A program made the translations under genes and the position numbers. This document shows, one piece after another, positions 34,043 through 44,766 of a stretch of 64,000 bases of DNA (its first letter is position 1; every line of letters starts with the position of its first letter). The notes under the pieces were generated by a model. It made no database searches. It saw nothing but the letters and a program-made list of their open reading frames with translations, and was not told the DNA's origin. The DNA is from Liolophura sinensis (Eukaryota > Mollusca > Polyplacophora > Chitonida > Chitonidae), in the NCBI RefSeq assembly GCF_032854445.1, contig NW_027018111.1:1-64000 (forward strand), given 5' to 3'.

Positions 34043-35654
34043 AAAAAGCTGAAAGTGAAAATGCCGTTGAGTGAAAATACTCCCATGTCAGCCACGCCAC
34101 TCTCAGAGTAAATGCCGTCCGTCGCTGTCGACTGTAATGTTACAGTCGCTGTCGACTGTAATGTTACACGTAACAGTAGCAATACCATCCAAATAGCAAA
34201 ATCCCATTTTTTCACTCACGCCTCAAAGTTTTGGAGGGTTGTTCAACAATGCAACAATAAATAACAGCACAGTTCACATCAACTTCACATCCTCAGGATA
34301 GTGGACTGGCTGCAGATCGTCCTTTTCAACTTCCAATCCTTGTTTGATGTTTATCCGTGTTGTTTTTTTCCACAATGTTCAGTCCGTTTACTCATGTTTT
34401 CTCTCCGCAAACGCTATTGTCTGACTGCCGCCAATATATTGCTGTTGACCCAGATCTGCAAATTTGGTATATCATGTGACCTTTATGCATGAGTGTGACG
34501 CGTATATTTTACGTAACTGGTACGGCGCACTGAGTCAGTCATGTGCACGGGGTTGGTTTAATGTACATATAACTTTGTACAGATTGCGTCATTACAAATT
34601 TAATTTGTGATAGCCATCCATTGTATTTCACAATACCATAAACGCAAATCATATTTATCCTCATGATACCCTGAACATATAAATTATAATATATTTATTT
34701 GCTTACTTAAAATAAGCATAAAGACATACCTATGATGCTGTTATTGTTTTGTTATTTATTAACATATGTTGAAAAATTAACATTGAATTGAAAATGTGAA
34801 CTGAAGAGTTCCATTATTTCAACATTCGTTACCCATTGTTAATGAATTTGATACAGAATATAACACGACCGCAAAGCATTTACACAAGCCAACCAAATAA
34901 AATTCAAAATCAAACTATTGCTAACCTAATTTTGTGTGTTTCAATTATTTTTTTTTCTTTCGTGCGTAAGTCAAACTTAAATTACGTTTAAACAGTTGAA
35001 CTCCCCACTTTTGTTGTCGTTTTGGTGATGCCATAGGTTCCAAGCTCCTTTAGCGCTGTCAGACAGAGTTTGGGAAATCTTTGACCTGCCCGAACTCTCC
35101 CTGCCAGCAACGAGCGACTTCCCCGGCTCACTGTCAGCGTGGTTGCTGTTTGACACCGTGCCTGTCTCACCGAAGCTTACCCTGATAACAGTGTCTTAGC
35201 TGAAAGCAGGACAATATGAAAGCAACCCTGCAGATGCTTTACTTTATAGTGCTATATTTTATAGTTGTAAATGTTTTCGAGAAACAAACGTATTCCTTTT
35301 ATTTTATTTCATCCTAGTCGAAGAGCACGTCCGTATTATTTAGCATCGCATTTTAACACCGCTTGTAAAACACATCATGGTTTCTTCCAGAATTAGGTCA
35401 CGCCCCTTGAGAACGTTCGGTTGGACGAAAACACGGTGTCAGGGGGCGTTTTTTACTGTTAATCTATACCGCAGTGGCGTTTTTGTTATAATTACGAAAA
35501 CATTTGGCAGTTACCAAGGTGATAGAATAGAAATAATCTTCGGGTCAGGGAAGCCTAACGGTAGTTTTATATCAAATCAATGTGGAAGAGTTTACAAATT
35601 TTAGGTCCCTGACGCGAGCATTATTTCTTAATTTTCTTCAAAGTTCGTCATTAC
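34043..35654. other. Intron, nothing recognised
   Basis: AT-rich; a short direct repeat of TACAGTCGCTGTCGACTGTA occurs at 34120-34165. Confidence 0.45.
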
Positions 35655-35780
35655 CTTGTTTTCGTCTACGGAAGATGACCACAACTAGAAGCATGACTCC
35701 CATTAAAACGATAGCTCCAGAAATGCCGCCTGCCAGGGGTCCGGCTAAGGCACGGGTGGCACCAGGCGGTACAACAGAAA
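35655..35780 (-). CDS. Transmembrane exon of the Ig receptor
   Basis: The exon is 126 nt, phase 1-1, from acceptor ATTACAG to donor G|GTAATG. It encodes a proline-containing stalk (VVPPGATRALAGP), a hydrophobic segment of about 20 residues (GAIVLMGVMLLVVVIF) and a basic stop-transfer RRRKQ. This sets the topology as type I: the Ig domains outside and the following small exons inside the cell. A shortened copy of the 3' half of this exon lies at 32331-32390, a relic of a local duplication. Confidence 0.87.
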
Positions 35781-36771
35781 CTGTAATATACGAATTTAAA
35801 GTCTTAAAAACCCAGGGAGTAATACATACATATATTTACATACATTGTTCTTTTAATTGAAGAAGCTATAGCTATACTTTTTATATACAGTTCTATGAGC
35901 ACGCATATAAAAGGAATGGTAAATGTTGTTCTAAGGTAAGCTGATTTTAATGTTCTATATATTAATTTATTGTTGAGTGTATTATTCTTGTTACATGATG
36001 ATAATCAGGCAAAAAGACTGAGCACATTAGACAATGATTGGGGGAGGCCACTGCACATTTTCAGGTACCTGATATATTTTATGCCGCAACAGAGTAAATC
36101 GAAATCAAAACAATTACTCATTTGTCACTGACTGGTACTCATACTCATTACAGTGCATGCGCCACACTCTAAGTTTGTTTTCATCAATGCCGTCACTAAA
36201 GAATTTTGCACACAAATATTAAACAAAGCCAAAGTCACCGGGGACACGGCGATGTGGAAGAAGTGATTTCAGAAAACTAACAGGGACGTTAAAAGGGCTT
36301 CAACAGTTTCAGCAATAGATTCAATAATGAAAAATACAGAAATTTATAGCTCCCGGGGAAGAAAATGTAATAAATATGTCTCTCATTGTCTGTGTTTATA
36401 AGATACGTATCTTTCATTTTATATGTACATATAGCATGTCTCCAGTAATTAACCTAATGCTCGTTCATCACCTTACCAGATAGCAAAGGGTGTATATTTT
36501 TCCAGATATAAATGCTTATAAATTGGTCTGGTAATACTTCTGCTTCAGTGTTTCAGTTACAATACATATGTAAATTACTTCATTCTCTTTAAAACTTATG
36601 ATATAAGCATGCATTTTTAATATAAACGCAGTGATTAGAAATATATTTGTTAATTTGACCGTTATTTATTGCTGTTTCATGTGTACCAAGGTTTGTAAAT
36701 GAAGGAAGCTCTGAATGGCACAGGCTCAGAAATTTCTCATATCTCATGGACAGCAAGAACAGTACATTTAC
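35781..36771. other. Intron between the transmembrane exon and Ig exon 7
   Basis: No element or exon was identified. Confidence 0.45.
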
Positions 36772-37137
36772 CTTTTAAGTTAAAAGACATGATGAACTCA
36801 GAAGATCCTATGTCATTTTCAGCAACAAATTTGTATTCCCCGAAGTCATCACGTTTAACGTCAGAGATTTCTAGTTCCGCCACGTGACCAGAAAGCAGAA
36901 CTTTGGTGTAGCAAAACAGAAACTCGTGCTCAGCCTCCATCACGTGACTTCGGTATTTACTCCCGGGTGTGATAGATACGACTAGTCTTTCTGGTGTCGC
37001 GCTGGTCGTGTTGCTGGACAGTTTGTACCATGTGAGGTTCACATAGGCGGGATAAGATACAAACTTAAACTTCAGTGTGATATTTTCACCCAGCGCTGCT
37101 GCTTGTTGGTTGATTTGTCTGGGAAACTGTGGTCGGG
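36772..37137 (-). CDS. Membrane-proximal Ig-like domain exon 7, no canonical cysteines
   Basis: The exon is 366 nt, phase 1-1, from acceptor TTCCCCAG to donor G|GTAAAT. The B strand reads ITLKFKFVSY and the F strand FGEYKFVAEND, so both disulfide cysteines are replaced by phenylalanine, while the core tryptophan (NLTWYKL) and the D-x-G-x-Y pattern remain. It is the last extracellular domain before the transmembrane exon. It is longer than the other Ig exons, with an insertion around MEAEHEFLFCYTK. It could be an Ig-like or Ig-derived fold; the frame and splice phase support it as a real exon. Confidence 0.8.
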
Positions 37138-37254
37138 CTGGGGAAGAGAATGGAGAAGTATGAGGTACACATCTACCTTAACCACACCAACATACTAGTA
37201 CTTTTGTTGTTCTCGCCTCACAGGAAGACTGCCCCCCCCGCCCCCCCACCCCCC

Positions 37255-37320
37255 CGAACTCTGCCCGGTTTCCTCCCAAAGTAATGCTTGAGTACAGCGT
37301 AAAACGAATAAATAAATAAC
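37255..37320 (+). repeat. SINE family A, 3' end
   Basis: CTCTGCCCGGTTTCCTCCCA, TGCTTGAGTACAGCGTAAAA and a short TAAATA tail, preceded by a C-rich tract. Confidence 0.6.
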
Positions 37321-37514
37321 AAATTTTGCAAAAGTTATACACAGTTTTATATAAGGAAGAGGAGAACATCACGACCGACACCCCGCAGGTGGTGGCACGC
37401 TGCGCGCGTGCGAAATGTGCTGTCCTCGTGCCACGGGCACTGGCTCGCAGGCCGCCATTCGAGAGGACAAACTGATTTATTTTACAACTAGTTTTGAAGA
37501 TGGATTTATGTATT

Positions 37515-37570
37515 TATTAACTCACAGCGATTGCACTGGTAAGAAGCTCCTCGGTCATTACGCTTACGCT
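37515..37570 (-). repeat. SINE family A, 5' head
   Basis: AACTCACAGCGATTGCACTG and GAAGCTCCTCGGTCATTACG match the head of the copy at 50530-50580. It ends exactly where the partial LTR begins. Confidence 0.6.
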
Positions 37571-37724
37571 TTGAAAGACCGGTAATACTGATGTGTATGT
37601 TGTTGTTGTTGTTGAACTGTCTGTAAAACTGTACGTCTCATTTTATATATATATAAAGCATTGTTTACATTGTAATATTGAGTCACTGAGTCTGTTTTCT
37701 GTTGCTGTTTTCAATACCGTAACA
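37571..37724 (+). repeat. 5' LTR remnant (last 154 bp)
   Basis: It matches 42701-42854 base for base except at the third position (TTGAAAG versus TTTAAAG). It ends CAATACCGTAACA. The left part is missing and SINE sequence abuts it. Confidence 0.88.
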
Positions 37725-37729
37725 GAAAT

Positions 37730-37747
37730 TGGGGGCTTGTCCGGGAA
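37730..37747 (+). other. Primer binding site, tRNA-Pro type
   Basis: TGGGGGCTTGTCCGGGAA lies 5 bp after the LTR. It closely resembles the well-known proline-tRNA primer site of gammaretroviruses and would pair with the tRNA 3' end. Confidence 0.72.
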
Positions 37748-37870
37748 CTGATTGTTTCCTTTTTGTTTTGCACCGGATATTTGAAGTTAAACATATGTGA
37801 GAAGCGATTGCTTAATTTTAACAGTGAATGATTCAGTGGCTAAATATTTACAGTGGGAGATTTTGATCCT

Positions 37871-40800
37871 ATGCAGTTTGTTAATGCGCCCGATCAGGAT
37901 GTTTTTGAGAGTTTAAAGAAGGAAGACTTGGTTAAGTTAGGGACATTTTTAGGATTGTCCGTAAAGTCTTCATGGAGGAAAAGAGATATGCAGTATACTT
38001 TGTTGAAACATTTAGTGGAGATAGGTAAATTTGATAGTTCTGCATTATCTGATTATGAGTTCGAGGGTCAGTCTGATGTCGAGCTTAAGTTTAAGCAGTT
38101 TGAGTTAGAAAAGTTGAGATTGGAGAAAGAGGAAAGAGAGAAAGAGAGGGAATATGAGGAAAGAGAGAAAGAGAAAGAGAGGGAACATGAAATACAGTTA
38201 GAAAAGTTGAAAATGCAGAGAGAGGAAAGAGAGAGGGAAGTGCAGAGAGAGGAGAGAGAGAGGCAAGAAAGAGAGAGGGAAAGAGAATTGGAGTTCCAAA
38301 TGAAAAAGTTAGAGGTTGAGAGAGGTGAGAAACCGGGTCCTTCCGGTAGACAGGGTTCAGGATTTGATGTGACCAAATACATTCGGTTAGTTCCATCCTT
38401 TCCGGAAAAAGAGGTGGATAAATGTTTTCTGCATTTTGAGAAAGTTGCAAATAGTTTGAAGTGGCCTAAAGAGTTCTGGACTATGTTATTACAGAGGGTG
38501 CTAATTGGAAAGGCCAGGGAAATTTACACTCAGTTAAGTGTAGAGAATGCTTCCAATTATGACTATGTGAAAGAGGTAATTTTGAAGGGTTATGAATTGG
38601 TGCCTGAAGCTTACCGCCAGAAATTTCGTAACTGTGAAAAAGGTAGAGATCAGACATACGTTGAGTTTGGTCGAGCTAAGGAGCAGTTGTTTGATCGCTG
38701 GTGTATAGCCAAGAAAATAGGCAAGGATTTTGAAAGTTTGCGTCAGCTTGTGCTGATAGAAGAGTTCAAGCGTTGTATTCATAATGATGTAAAGGTGTTC
38801 GTTCATGTGCAGAAGGCGAGTACACTTGAAGAGGCAGCCAGTTTAGCTGATGATTATTCCTTGACACATAAGGTTACATACACGGGTAAGCCATTTAATT
38901 CATTTATACGTAGAAATACCCAGTCACATGCAACAGGTAGAGGTAGCTCTACACAGAAGAGTTCTACACCAGGCTCCAGTGGTTCTACAGCTCATGGTTC
39001 ACGTAGTTCAGATTGGAATGGTAGTCCTCGAAATAGGGTCACTTGTAATTTTTGCAAGCGGGTAGGTCACGTGATGAGTGAATGTTACAAGTTGAAAAGG
39101 ATACGGGAAGCTCAGAATGAGTCTAAGCCCACAGGTCTTTGTGTTTCAATGCACAAAACATTGCCGGAAGTTACATCAGCAGTTAAAAGCAGATCTGAGT
39201 TAGCTGATACGGGATTGGATAAGATTCCCAAATGCTCTATGGATAGCTTCGCTCCGTTTATCAATTCTGGTTCAGTGTCGCTTAGAAGCGACATGTCTTG
39301 TGCTACCCCTATAAAGATATTAAGGGATACTGGGGCATCTCAGTCTCTGTTGTTGATGAATACTCTGCCCTTTTCTGAAGAGTCATACTCTGGGGTTCGT
39401 GCCCTTATTAGAGGTGTAGAGTCTAGTGACTTTGTCAGTGTTCCCCTTCATGATATTTATTTGTCATCAGATTTGATATCTGGACCTGTCAGGGTAGGCA
39501 TTAAGTCTTCATTACCTTTTGAGGGTATTCATTTGTTGTTGGGAAATGACTTAGCGCATGATAAAGTTACTGTTGATCCCTTAATGGATGATAAGCCTTC
39601 TCTGAATTCAGTCACAGAGCCAGTTGAAAGCGAGATAGCGGGTTTATATCCGTCCTGTGTTGTTACAACAGCTATGTCTAGAAAAGTCAGTACAGACCAG
39701 GGTAGTACTGTTGATTTGAGTGAGACTTTTCTCAACAACATGTTGGATGGAGATTCTTCCAAATTAGACAGCCAGCAGGAAGTAGATACTAATTTTGTTA
39801 GTGGTGATCAGCCATTTTGTAGAACTAAGTTGGTTGCTGAACAACACAATGATCCAAGTATTTCTTGCTTGTTTAATGATGCAGCTAAAGATGGTGAATC
39901 TTTACCTGACCCATGCTACTACTATGTCAAGTCTGGCATATTGATGCGGCAGTGGAGGCCTCCCGATGTTTCGTTGGAGGATGAATGGGCAGTTAAGCAT
40001 CAGGTAGTTGTGCCCAAGTCTTATCGTAAAGACATACCGACCATAGCGCATGAAACGCCGTTAGCAGGTCATTTAGGTGTTAATAAGACCTATTATAAGA
40101 TTATCAGTCATTTTTATTGGCCAGGAATAAGGAAAGATGTTACTGAATTTTGCAGGTCTTGTCATGCATGTCAGTTAGTGGGGAAACCTAACCAGACAAT
40201 CCCCAAGGCAGCCTTGAGGCCTATTCCTGCAATTGGTGAGCCATTCAGTAGAATCTTAATAGATTGTGTTGGTCCGCTACCTAAGACAAAGTCTGGAAAT
40301 CAGTATATGTTAACTATAATGTGTACTTCAACTCGTTTCCCTGAGGCAATTCCACTAAGGAATATTACTGCCAAGACTGTAATTAAGGCTTTAGTTAAGT
40401 TCTTCACCATGTTTGGTCTGCCTAAGTCAGTACAGTCAGACCAGGGTTCAAATTTCATGTCTGGTGTGTTCCAACAAGTTATGCATGAGCTAGGTATTAG
40501 CCAGTATAAGTCCTCAGCTTACCACCCACAAAGTCAAGGAGCACTAGAGAGATTCCATCAGACACTGAAAAGTATGTTAAGAACTTACTGCTTTGAGACA
40601 GGGAAAGATTGGGACGAGGGTGTACCTTTGTTAGCGTTTGCTGTAAGAGAGTCTGTACAAGACTCACTTAGATTTAGTCCATTTGAGCTTGTGTTTGGCC
40701 ATACTGTGCGTGGTCCACTACAGTTGTTCAAGGAAAAGTTTGTGTCTGGTGATAGTGACAATGTTAACCTATTACAGTATGTGTCAAGTTTTCGTACTAA

Positions 40801-40879
40801 GCTCAACAGAGTATGTGAGTTAGCCAGAGAGAATCTTACAGCTTCTCAGAAGAGTATGAAAACTAAGTATGACAAATAG
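37871..40879 (+). CDS. Gmr1-like Gag-PR-IN polyprotein
   Basis: The first ATG is at 37871; an in-frame GTG at 37853 also exists after a TAA. Order: an N-terminal helical region; a long charged coiled coil of R/E/K (about residues 70-150); a SCAN-like capsid block (YELVPEAYRQKFR); a CCHC zinc knuckle (CNFCKRVGHVMSEC); an aspartic protease (LRDTGASQSLL); then, without any RT, an integrase with an HHCC zinc finger (HLGVNKTYY, CRSCHACQ) and a DDE core (LIDCVGPL, SDQGSNF, ALERFHQ). A TAG at 40877-40879 interrupts the frame just before the integrase C-terminal domain. The protein would process itself and integrate cDNA in the nucleus. Confidence 0.88.
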   Translation: MQFVNAPDQDVFESLKKEDLVKLGTFLGLSVKSSWRKRDMQYTLLKHLVEIGKFDSSALSDYEFEGQSDVELKFKQFELEKLRLEKEEREKEREYEEREKEKEREHEIQLEKLKMQREEREREVQREERERQERERERELEFQMKKLEVERGEKPGPSGRQGSGFDVTKYIRLVPSFPEKEVDKCFLHFEKVANSLKWPKEFWTMLLQRVLIGKAREIYTQLSVENASNYDYVKEVILKGYELVPEAYRQKFRNCEKGRDQTYVEFGRAKEQLFDRWCIAKKIGKDFESLRQLVLIEEFKRCIHNDVKVFVHVQKASTLEEAASLADDYSLTHKVTYTGKPFNSFIRRNTQSHATGRGSSTQKSSTPGSSGSTAHGSRSSDWNGSPRNRVTCNFCKRVGHVMSECYKLKRIREAQNESKPTGLCVSMHKTLPEVTSAVKSRSELADTGLDKIPKCSMDSFAPFINSGSVSLRSDMSCATPIKILRDTGASQSLLLMNTLPFSEESYSGVRALIRGVESSDFVSVPLHDIYLSSDLISGPVRVGIKSSLPFEGIHLLLGNDLAHDKVTVDPLMDDKPSLNSVTEPVESEIAGLYPSCVVTTAMSRKVSTDQGSTVDLSETFLNNMLDGDSSKLDSQQEVDTNFVSGDQPFCRTKLVAEQHNDPSISCLFNDAAKDGESLPDPCYYYVKSGILMRQWRPPDVSLEDEWAVKHQVVVPKSYRKDIPTIAHETPLAGHLGVNKTYYKIISHFYWPGIRKDVTEFCRSCHACQLVGKPNQTIPKAALRPIPAIGEPFSRILIDCVGPLPKTKSGNQYMLTIMCTSTRFPEAIPLRNITAKTVIKALVKFFTMFGLPKSVQSDQGSNFMSGVFQQVMHELGISQYKSSAYHPQSQGALERFHQTLKSMLRTYCFETGKDWDEGVPLLAFAVRESVQDSLRFSPFELVFGHTVRGPLQLFKEKFVSGDSDNVNLLQYVSSFRTKLNRVCELARENLTASQKSMKTKYDK

Positions 40880-41730
40880 ACAGTAAGACGCAGATTTGAA
40901 GTTGGTCAGAAGGTATTGGCCTTACTTCCAGTTAGTGGTAAGCCACTTGAAGCTCGTTATTTTGGACCTTATGTAGTAGACAAGAGGCTAAGTGATCTTA
41001 ATTATATTATTTTCACTCCTGATCGGCGCAAATCTAGACAACTTTGTCACATTAACATGTTAAAGCCATATGTAGACAGAGATAGCACTGATCTCAATGT
41101 TGTACATCCTAGTGGAAGTGCTATCTCTTGTTTTCCAGTGCCAAGTTGTAAGAGAGAGTTAAAGCGTTTTTTGGGCATGGCAGGTTATTATCGAAAGTTC
41201 TGTAGGAACTTTTCATTTGTTAGTGAGCCATTAACTCAGCTGTTAAAGAAAGGTGCTAAATTCTTGTGGTCCATTGAGTGTCAGAGATCTTTTGATAGAT
41301 TAAAGGCCATGCTAAGCAGCGGCCCCATACTTGTAGCACCTGATTTTAATTTACCATTTAAGCTAGCTGTTGATGCTAGTGATATATCTGCTGGGGCAGT
41401 TTTGTTACAAGAAAATGAAACAGATCACGTTGATCACCCTGTATGTTTTTTCTCTCGCAAATTTGACAAGTGCCAGAGAAATTATTCGACAATAGAAAAG
41501 GAGTGTCTATCCTTGATTCTAGCATTACAGCATTTTGAAGTATACGTGACTTCGTCAAGTTACCCCATTGTTGTGTATACAGATCACAATCCCTTGACTT
41601 TCTTGCACAAACTAAAAGGTAAAAACCGAAGATTGTTACGGTGGAGTTTGCTTTTGCAAGAATTTAATCTAGAGATTAGACACATAAAAGGAAAGATAAT
41701 GTGATTGCTGATTGTTTGTCACGTGTCTAG
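40880..41730 (+). pseudogene. Gmr1-like IN C-terminus, RT thumb and RNase H
   Basis: The same frame continues after the TAG. The integrase GPY/F module (YFGPYVVDKRL, CHINMLKPY) is followed abruptly near 41115-41145 by the RT thumb (KRELKRFLGMAGYYRKF) and RNase H (KLAVDASDISAGAVLLQ, STIEKECLSLILAL, VVYTDHNPLTFL). The RT fingers and palm with the Y-x-D-D box are absent, an apparent in-frame internal deletion. A one-base loss near 41697 shifts the end; the expected terminus DNVIADCLSRV stops at 41730. Without RT the element cannot move by itself. Confidence 0.85.
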
Positions 41731-41844
41731 TTGGTTTTCTGCAGCTTTGTTTTTATAGACTGTGGTAAATATTATTATTATTCATAATTATGAATATGTT
41801 AAAGAAAGTTTTATGCAAAACTTTCTTTCCCTGAAGGGTGGGGG

Positions 41845-42854
41845 TGTTATGTATGACTATTTAACGTCTTCATGTACTGTTAGTCTGCGGACCTTTGTGA
41901 AAGCATAACAGGCCCTGTTATATATGTACAGCGCGGACCTGGCCGAAAGTACCGTGTTCAATGCTCTGTTTATTTAACTGGCTGTACATTGGCTGTTAAT
42001 TCTGTGTCTAAAAATAGTTGAATCCACCTGGAGCGTATATAAGCCGTGTTTTCTGTGCAGAGGGGAGGTATTTTTGCTGCATCCACTGGGAGCCAGGAGA
42101 GTGTGAGACGCTCTCGTATCGAGTCCGTTATTTTGATATGAGCTGGTGATGCCAGTTTCATTTGGGAGGACAGTTTTTTTATGCCGGCACCGTTTGTGTA
42201 CCACAGTAGTACTGATGTCTGGTTTATGTGAATTTCTGCGGAAGTCACGTTTATTGGTGTTCGGATCTTGATTATGATTATACAGTGTGGACTGTGTAAT
42301 TTGTTTAACACGCTGACCTCACCTGACCGACAAGGTCGTCAAGGACTCTAAACTGAAGTTTTCAGTTTTGCAAAGGACGTTCGTTCTGCCACAAGGTGAC
42401 ATTACTCTACGTCTCTGAACGGCTCGTTTGTGAGCTTCTGTGGGAGCTGTGACTGATCTGAAGTGGATTATACCTCCATGCCTGTATTTACTCTGTGTTG
42501 TGCTCTGCGGGTGTGACGTCATTCAAAGGCTTGACTGTTCCAGTTCTGTGTAACCTGTGTACTGTGTTTGTGTTCGCTAACCTGGCGAAGTACTTGTCTA
42601 GGACAATTTGTGACTTGTGTGAATTGTGTGTTTATCCCATGGTCTTTACGTTGGATCTCCTGGAACACGTTCCTTGGGTTGCAAAGGTGAACTGGAAACT
42701 TTTAAAGACCGGTAATACTGATGTGTATGTTGTTGTTGTTGTTGAACTGTCTGTAAAACTGTACGTCTCATTTTATATATATATAAAGCATTGTTTACAT
42801 TGTAATATTGAGTCACTGAGTCTGTTTTCTGTTGCTGTTTTCAATACCGTAACA
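41845..42854 (+). repeat. Complete 3' LTR of the Gmr1-like element
   Basis: 1010 bp, starting TGTTATGTATGACT and ending CCGTAACA. A purine-rich tract (GAAGGGTGGGGG, 41833-41844) precedes it. A TATA box is at 42036-42043. Confidence 0.85.
42036..42043 (+). promoter_or_regulatory. LTR TATA box
   Basis: TATATAAG lies about 190 bp into the 3' LTR. It is the likely RNA polymerase II start region of the element, missing from the truncated 5' LTR. Confidence 0.55.
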
Positions 42855-43049
42855 AAAGAAAGCAAAATTACCGCGAATCGATCACAGCACGACAAAGGCT
42901 TGCAATATGTCTAAAGTGAGTTTATATTCAGATTTTACAGGTGTACACAAATAAAACAGGTTTTACACAAACGGCAGTTCAATGTGTTTTGATCTCAAAT
43001 AAATGTCAGAATGTGAAACGTCACTTAATTTGCCTGTAGGCCTTCAGCT

Positions 43050-43806
43050 CTAGTGCTTGTACATATTAATCGGGTATGCATTCGTCTCGGGGCTGAACAT
43101 CATAGATTCGCTGCCAAACGACTGATTGCTGATCTGAGAAGACGGAGTGTCACTGCGCTGATACGGGGGATCGTGCATTTGACAACTGACACTTTGCGAT
43201 CGGTTAGGGTTCGCCACTTGAATAGGGGTTAGAGAGAACGACTGTTTTGGGTACAGGTATTCCACTTCGGCATCATGAATGATTTTTGAACTTCCGCCTG
43301 ACCTCGGGGGGGTAACTTTCCGATGGTAGGCGCGAGAGACTTCAAACACATCATCATATCGTCATCGTCGACTTGGGGGGGCGCGTTTTGGGCCCTCATC
43401 GTTTTATTTTTCTTGATGTAATCTATTATGGCCGTATCCACACTTTCGACGGCGAGAGAATTTCGCCTTTTCTTTGGCGGGGGTCGGGGTGTAATGGTGC
43501 TCGGTTTAGGCACTGTTGCCGGACTTTGTGCTGCGTTTTCCGGTTCCACCTCCTCGTCGATGGCAAGCTGTGTATTTTGTGTATCGTCCAGCGTAAATCC
43601 ATCGTCCTCGTCCTCTGGTCCAAAGTCATCGTTTAAGTTACTGCTAGTTGCCCTTTCGTCCAGAGTTGGAATGAGAAACCCGAAGATATGCTCATACTTG
43701 TATGGTTTTTTAACGGTAGCTGCCTGGCCACTCTTGGTCCTGTTCTTCTTCACATGTTTCGCCATGCAGTCACGAATGTTTCGCCATTTCGTTTGAACAT
43801 CAGGAC
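43050..43806 (-). pseudogene. Harbinger copy 2: MADF/BESS gene exon 2
   Basis: After acceptor ATTTTAG it encodes the second half of a MADF domain (QTKWRNIRDCMAKHVKKN, YKYEHIFGFLIPTLDER), an acidic/proline-rich linker with PPPKKRRNS (possible nuclear signal), and a BESS-like block (DDDMMMCLKSLAPTIGKLP). The frame changes near 43265-43290; the continuation (FSLTPIQVANPNRSQS...) stops at 43050. In this family the protein binds transposon ends and partners the transposase. Confidence 0.75.
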
Positions 43807-43849
43807 CTAAAATAAAAATATACAGTTTTGTTTAATATTTTTTTCAGGT

Positions 43850-44766
43850 TCCTGGCGACTGGAGATTCATATTCAACAATATCTTTCAGCTAACTTGTTG
43901 GGAAATCTACGGTTGGCAAGATTGTCAAGGAGACGTGTGATGCTATCTGGCGTAGGCTGCAACCCATCTACATGAGCGAACCGACTACAGATGACTGGGA
44001 GAATATAGAAAAAGGATTCTCTGAGCGTTGGAATTTTCCCAACTGTTTTGGGGCACTAGATGGGAAGCATGTTGTAGTCACTGCTCCCACAGCTTCAGGA
44101 TCCACGTATTATAACTACAAGGGTACATTTTCAATCGTACTTCTCGCCTTGGTGGATGACAAGTACTGCTTCAGCGTAATAGACGTTGGTGGGTATGGTT
44201 TGAACAGTGATGGCGGGTTGTTCAAGAGCAGTGCTTTAGGTAAAAAGCTTCAAAATCACACACTCGGCCTTCCCAATGACAAACCGTTGCCAGACGCCCC
44301 AGAACTAGGGTCAATGCCTTATGTACTGGTTGCCGATGAAGCTTTCCCACTCACGACCCCCACAATGCACCCAGTACCCGGCCGTGGACTGAATGATGAA
44401 GACAGGATTTACAATTATCGCCTTTCGTACGCTCGACGAATTTCCGAGAACGCACTCGGTATTTTAGCAAGTCGATGGCTAATGTATCAGAGGAAAATAC
44501 CACTGAGCCCAGAAAACGTGGATTCCGTTGTGCGAGCGACATGTGTGCTTCATAACATGTTGCAGAGTCAAAACTAGCAAAGCTACTCCCAAGCAGTTAA
44601 TGAAAATGAACCCATACCAGACGGTATTTTGAGGAATTTGAGTCACCGTGGATGTCATGCAACTAACGACGCACTGGAAGTTAGAAACAAGTACAAAACG
44701 TACTTTTCGTCAGCAGCTGGCGCCGTCGCTTGGCAGGGAGAGTACTGTTTCGGTCGTGCTAATTAA
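43850..44766 (+). pseudogene. Harbinger copy 2: HARBI1-like transposase
   Basis: It begins after TTTTTTCAG with FLATGDSYSTISFS. DDE regions: GALDGKHVVV (Asp), VIDVGGYGLNSDGG (Asp) and YARRISENALGIL (Glu). The C-terminal end YFSSAAGAVAWQ then YCFGRAN matches copy 1. Two in-frame stops occur, TAA near 43894 and TAG at 44575-44577; otherwise the frame is continuous. It is therefore much better preserved than copy 1. It lies antisense in the intron between the two MADF exons. No upstream transposase exon was found left of 43850. Confidence 0.87.

Larger units (their letters stand above)
37571..42854 (+). mobile_element. Gmr1-like Ty3/gypsy retrotransposon, recent but defective
   Basis: It comprises a 5' LTR remnant (37571-37724), primer site, gag-PR-IN-(RT)-RH coding region, polypurine tract and a complete 3' LTR (41845-42854). 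The integrase lies before the RT/RNase H part, the order of the Gmr1 clade, and Gag carries a SCAN-like block, also known from that clade. The 154 bp of LTR present at both ends differ at only about one position, so the insertion is young. The element lacks the 5' 856 bp of its left LTR and the RT catalytic core. Confidence 0.85.

Noticed and set aside
37853-37855. GTG as start of the Gmr1-like polyprotein
   Set aside because: An in-frame ATG lies 18 bp downstream at 37871; eukaryotic GTG starts are not expected.
38068-38450. Minus-strand frames rich in Ser/Leu/Phe
   Set aside because: Shadow of the purine-rich coiled-coil coding part of the Gmr1-like Gag.
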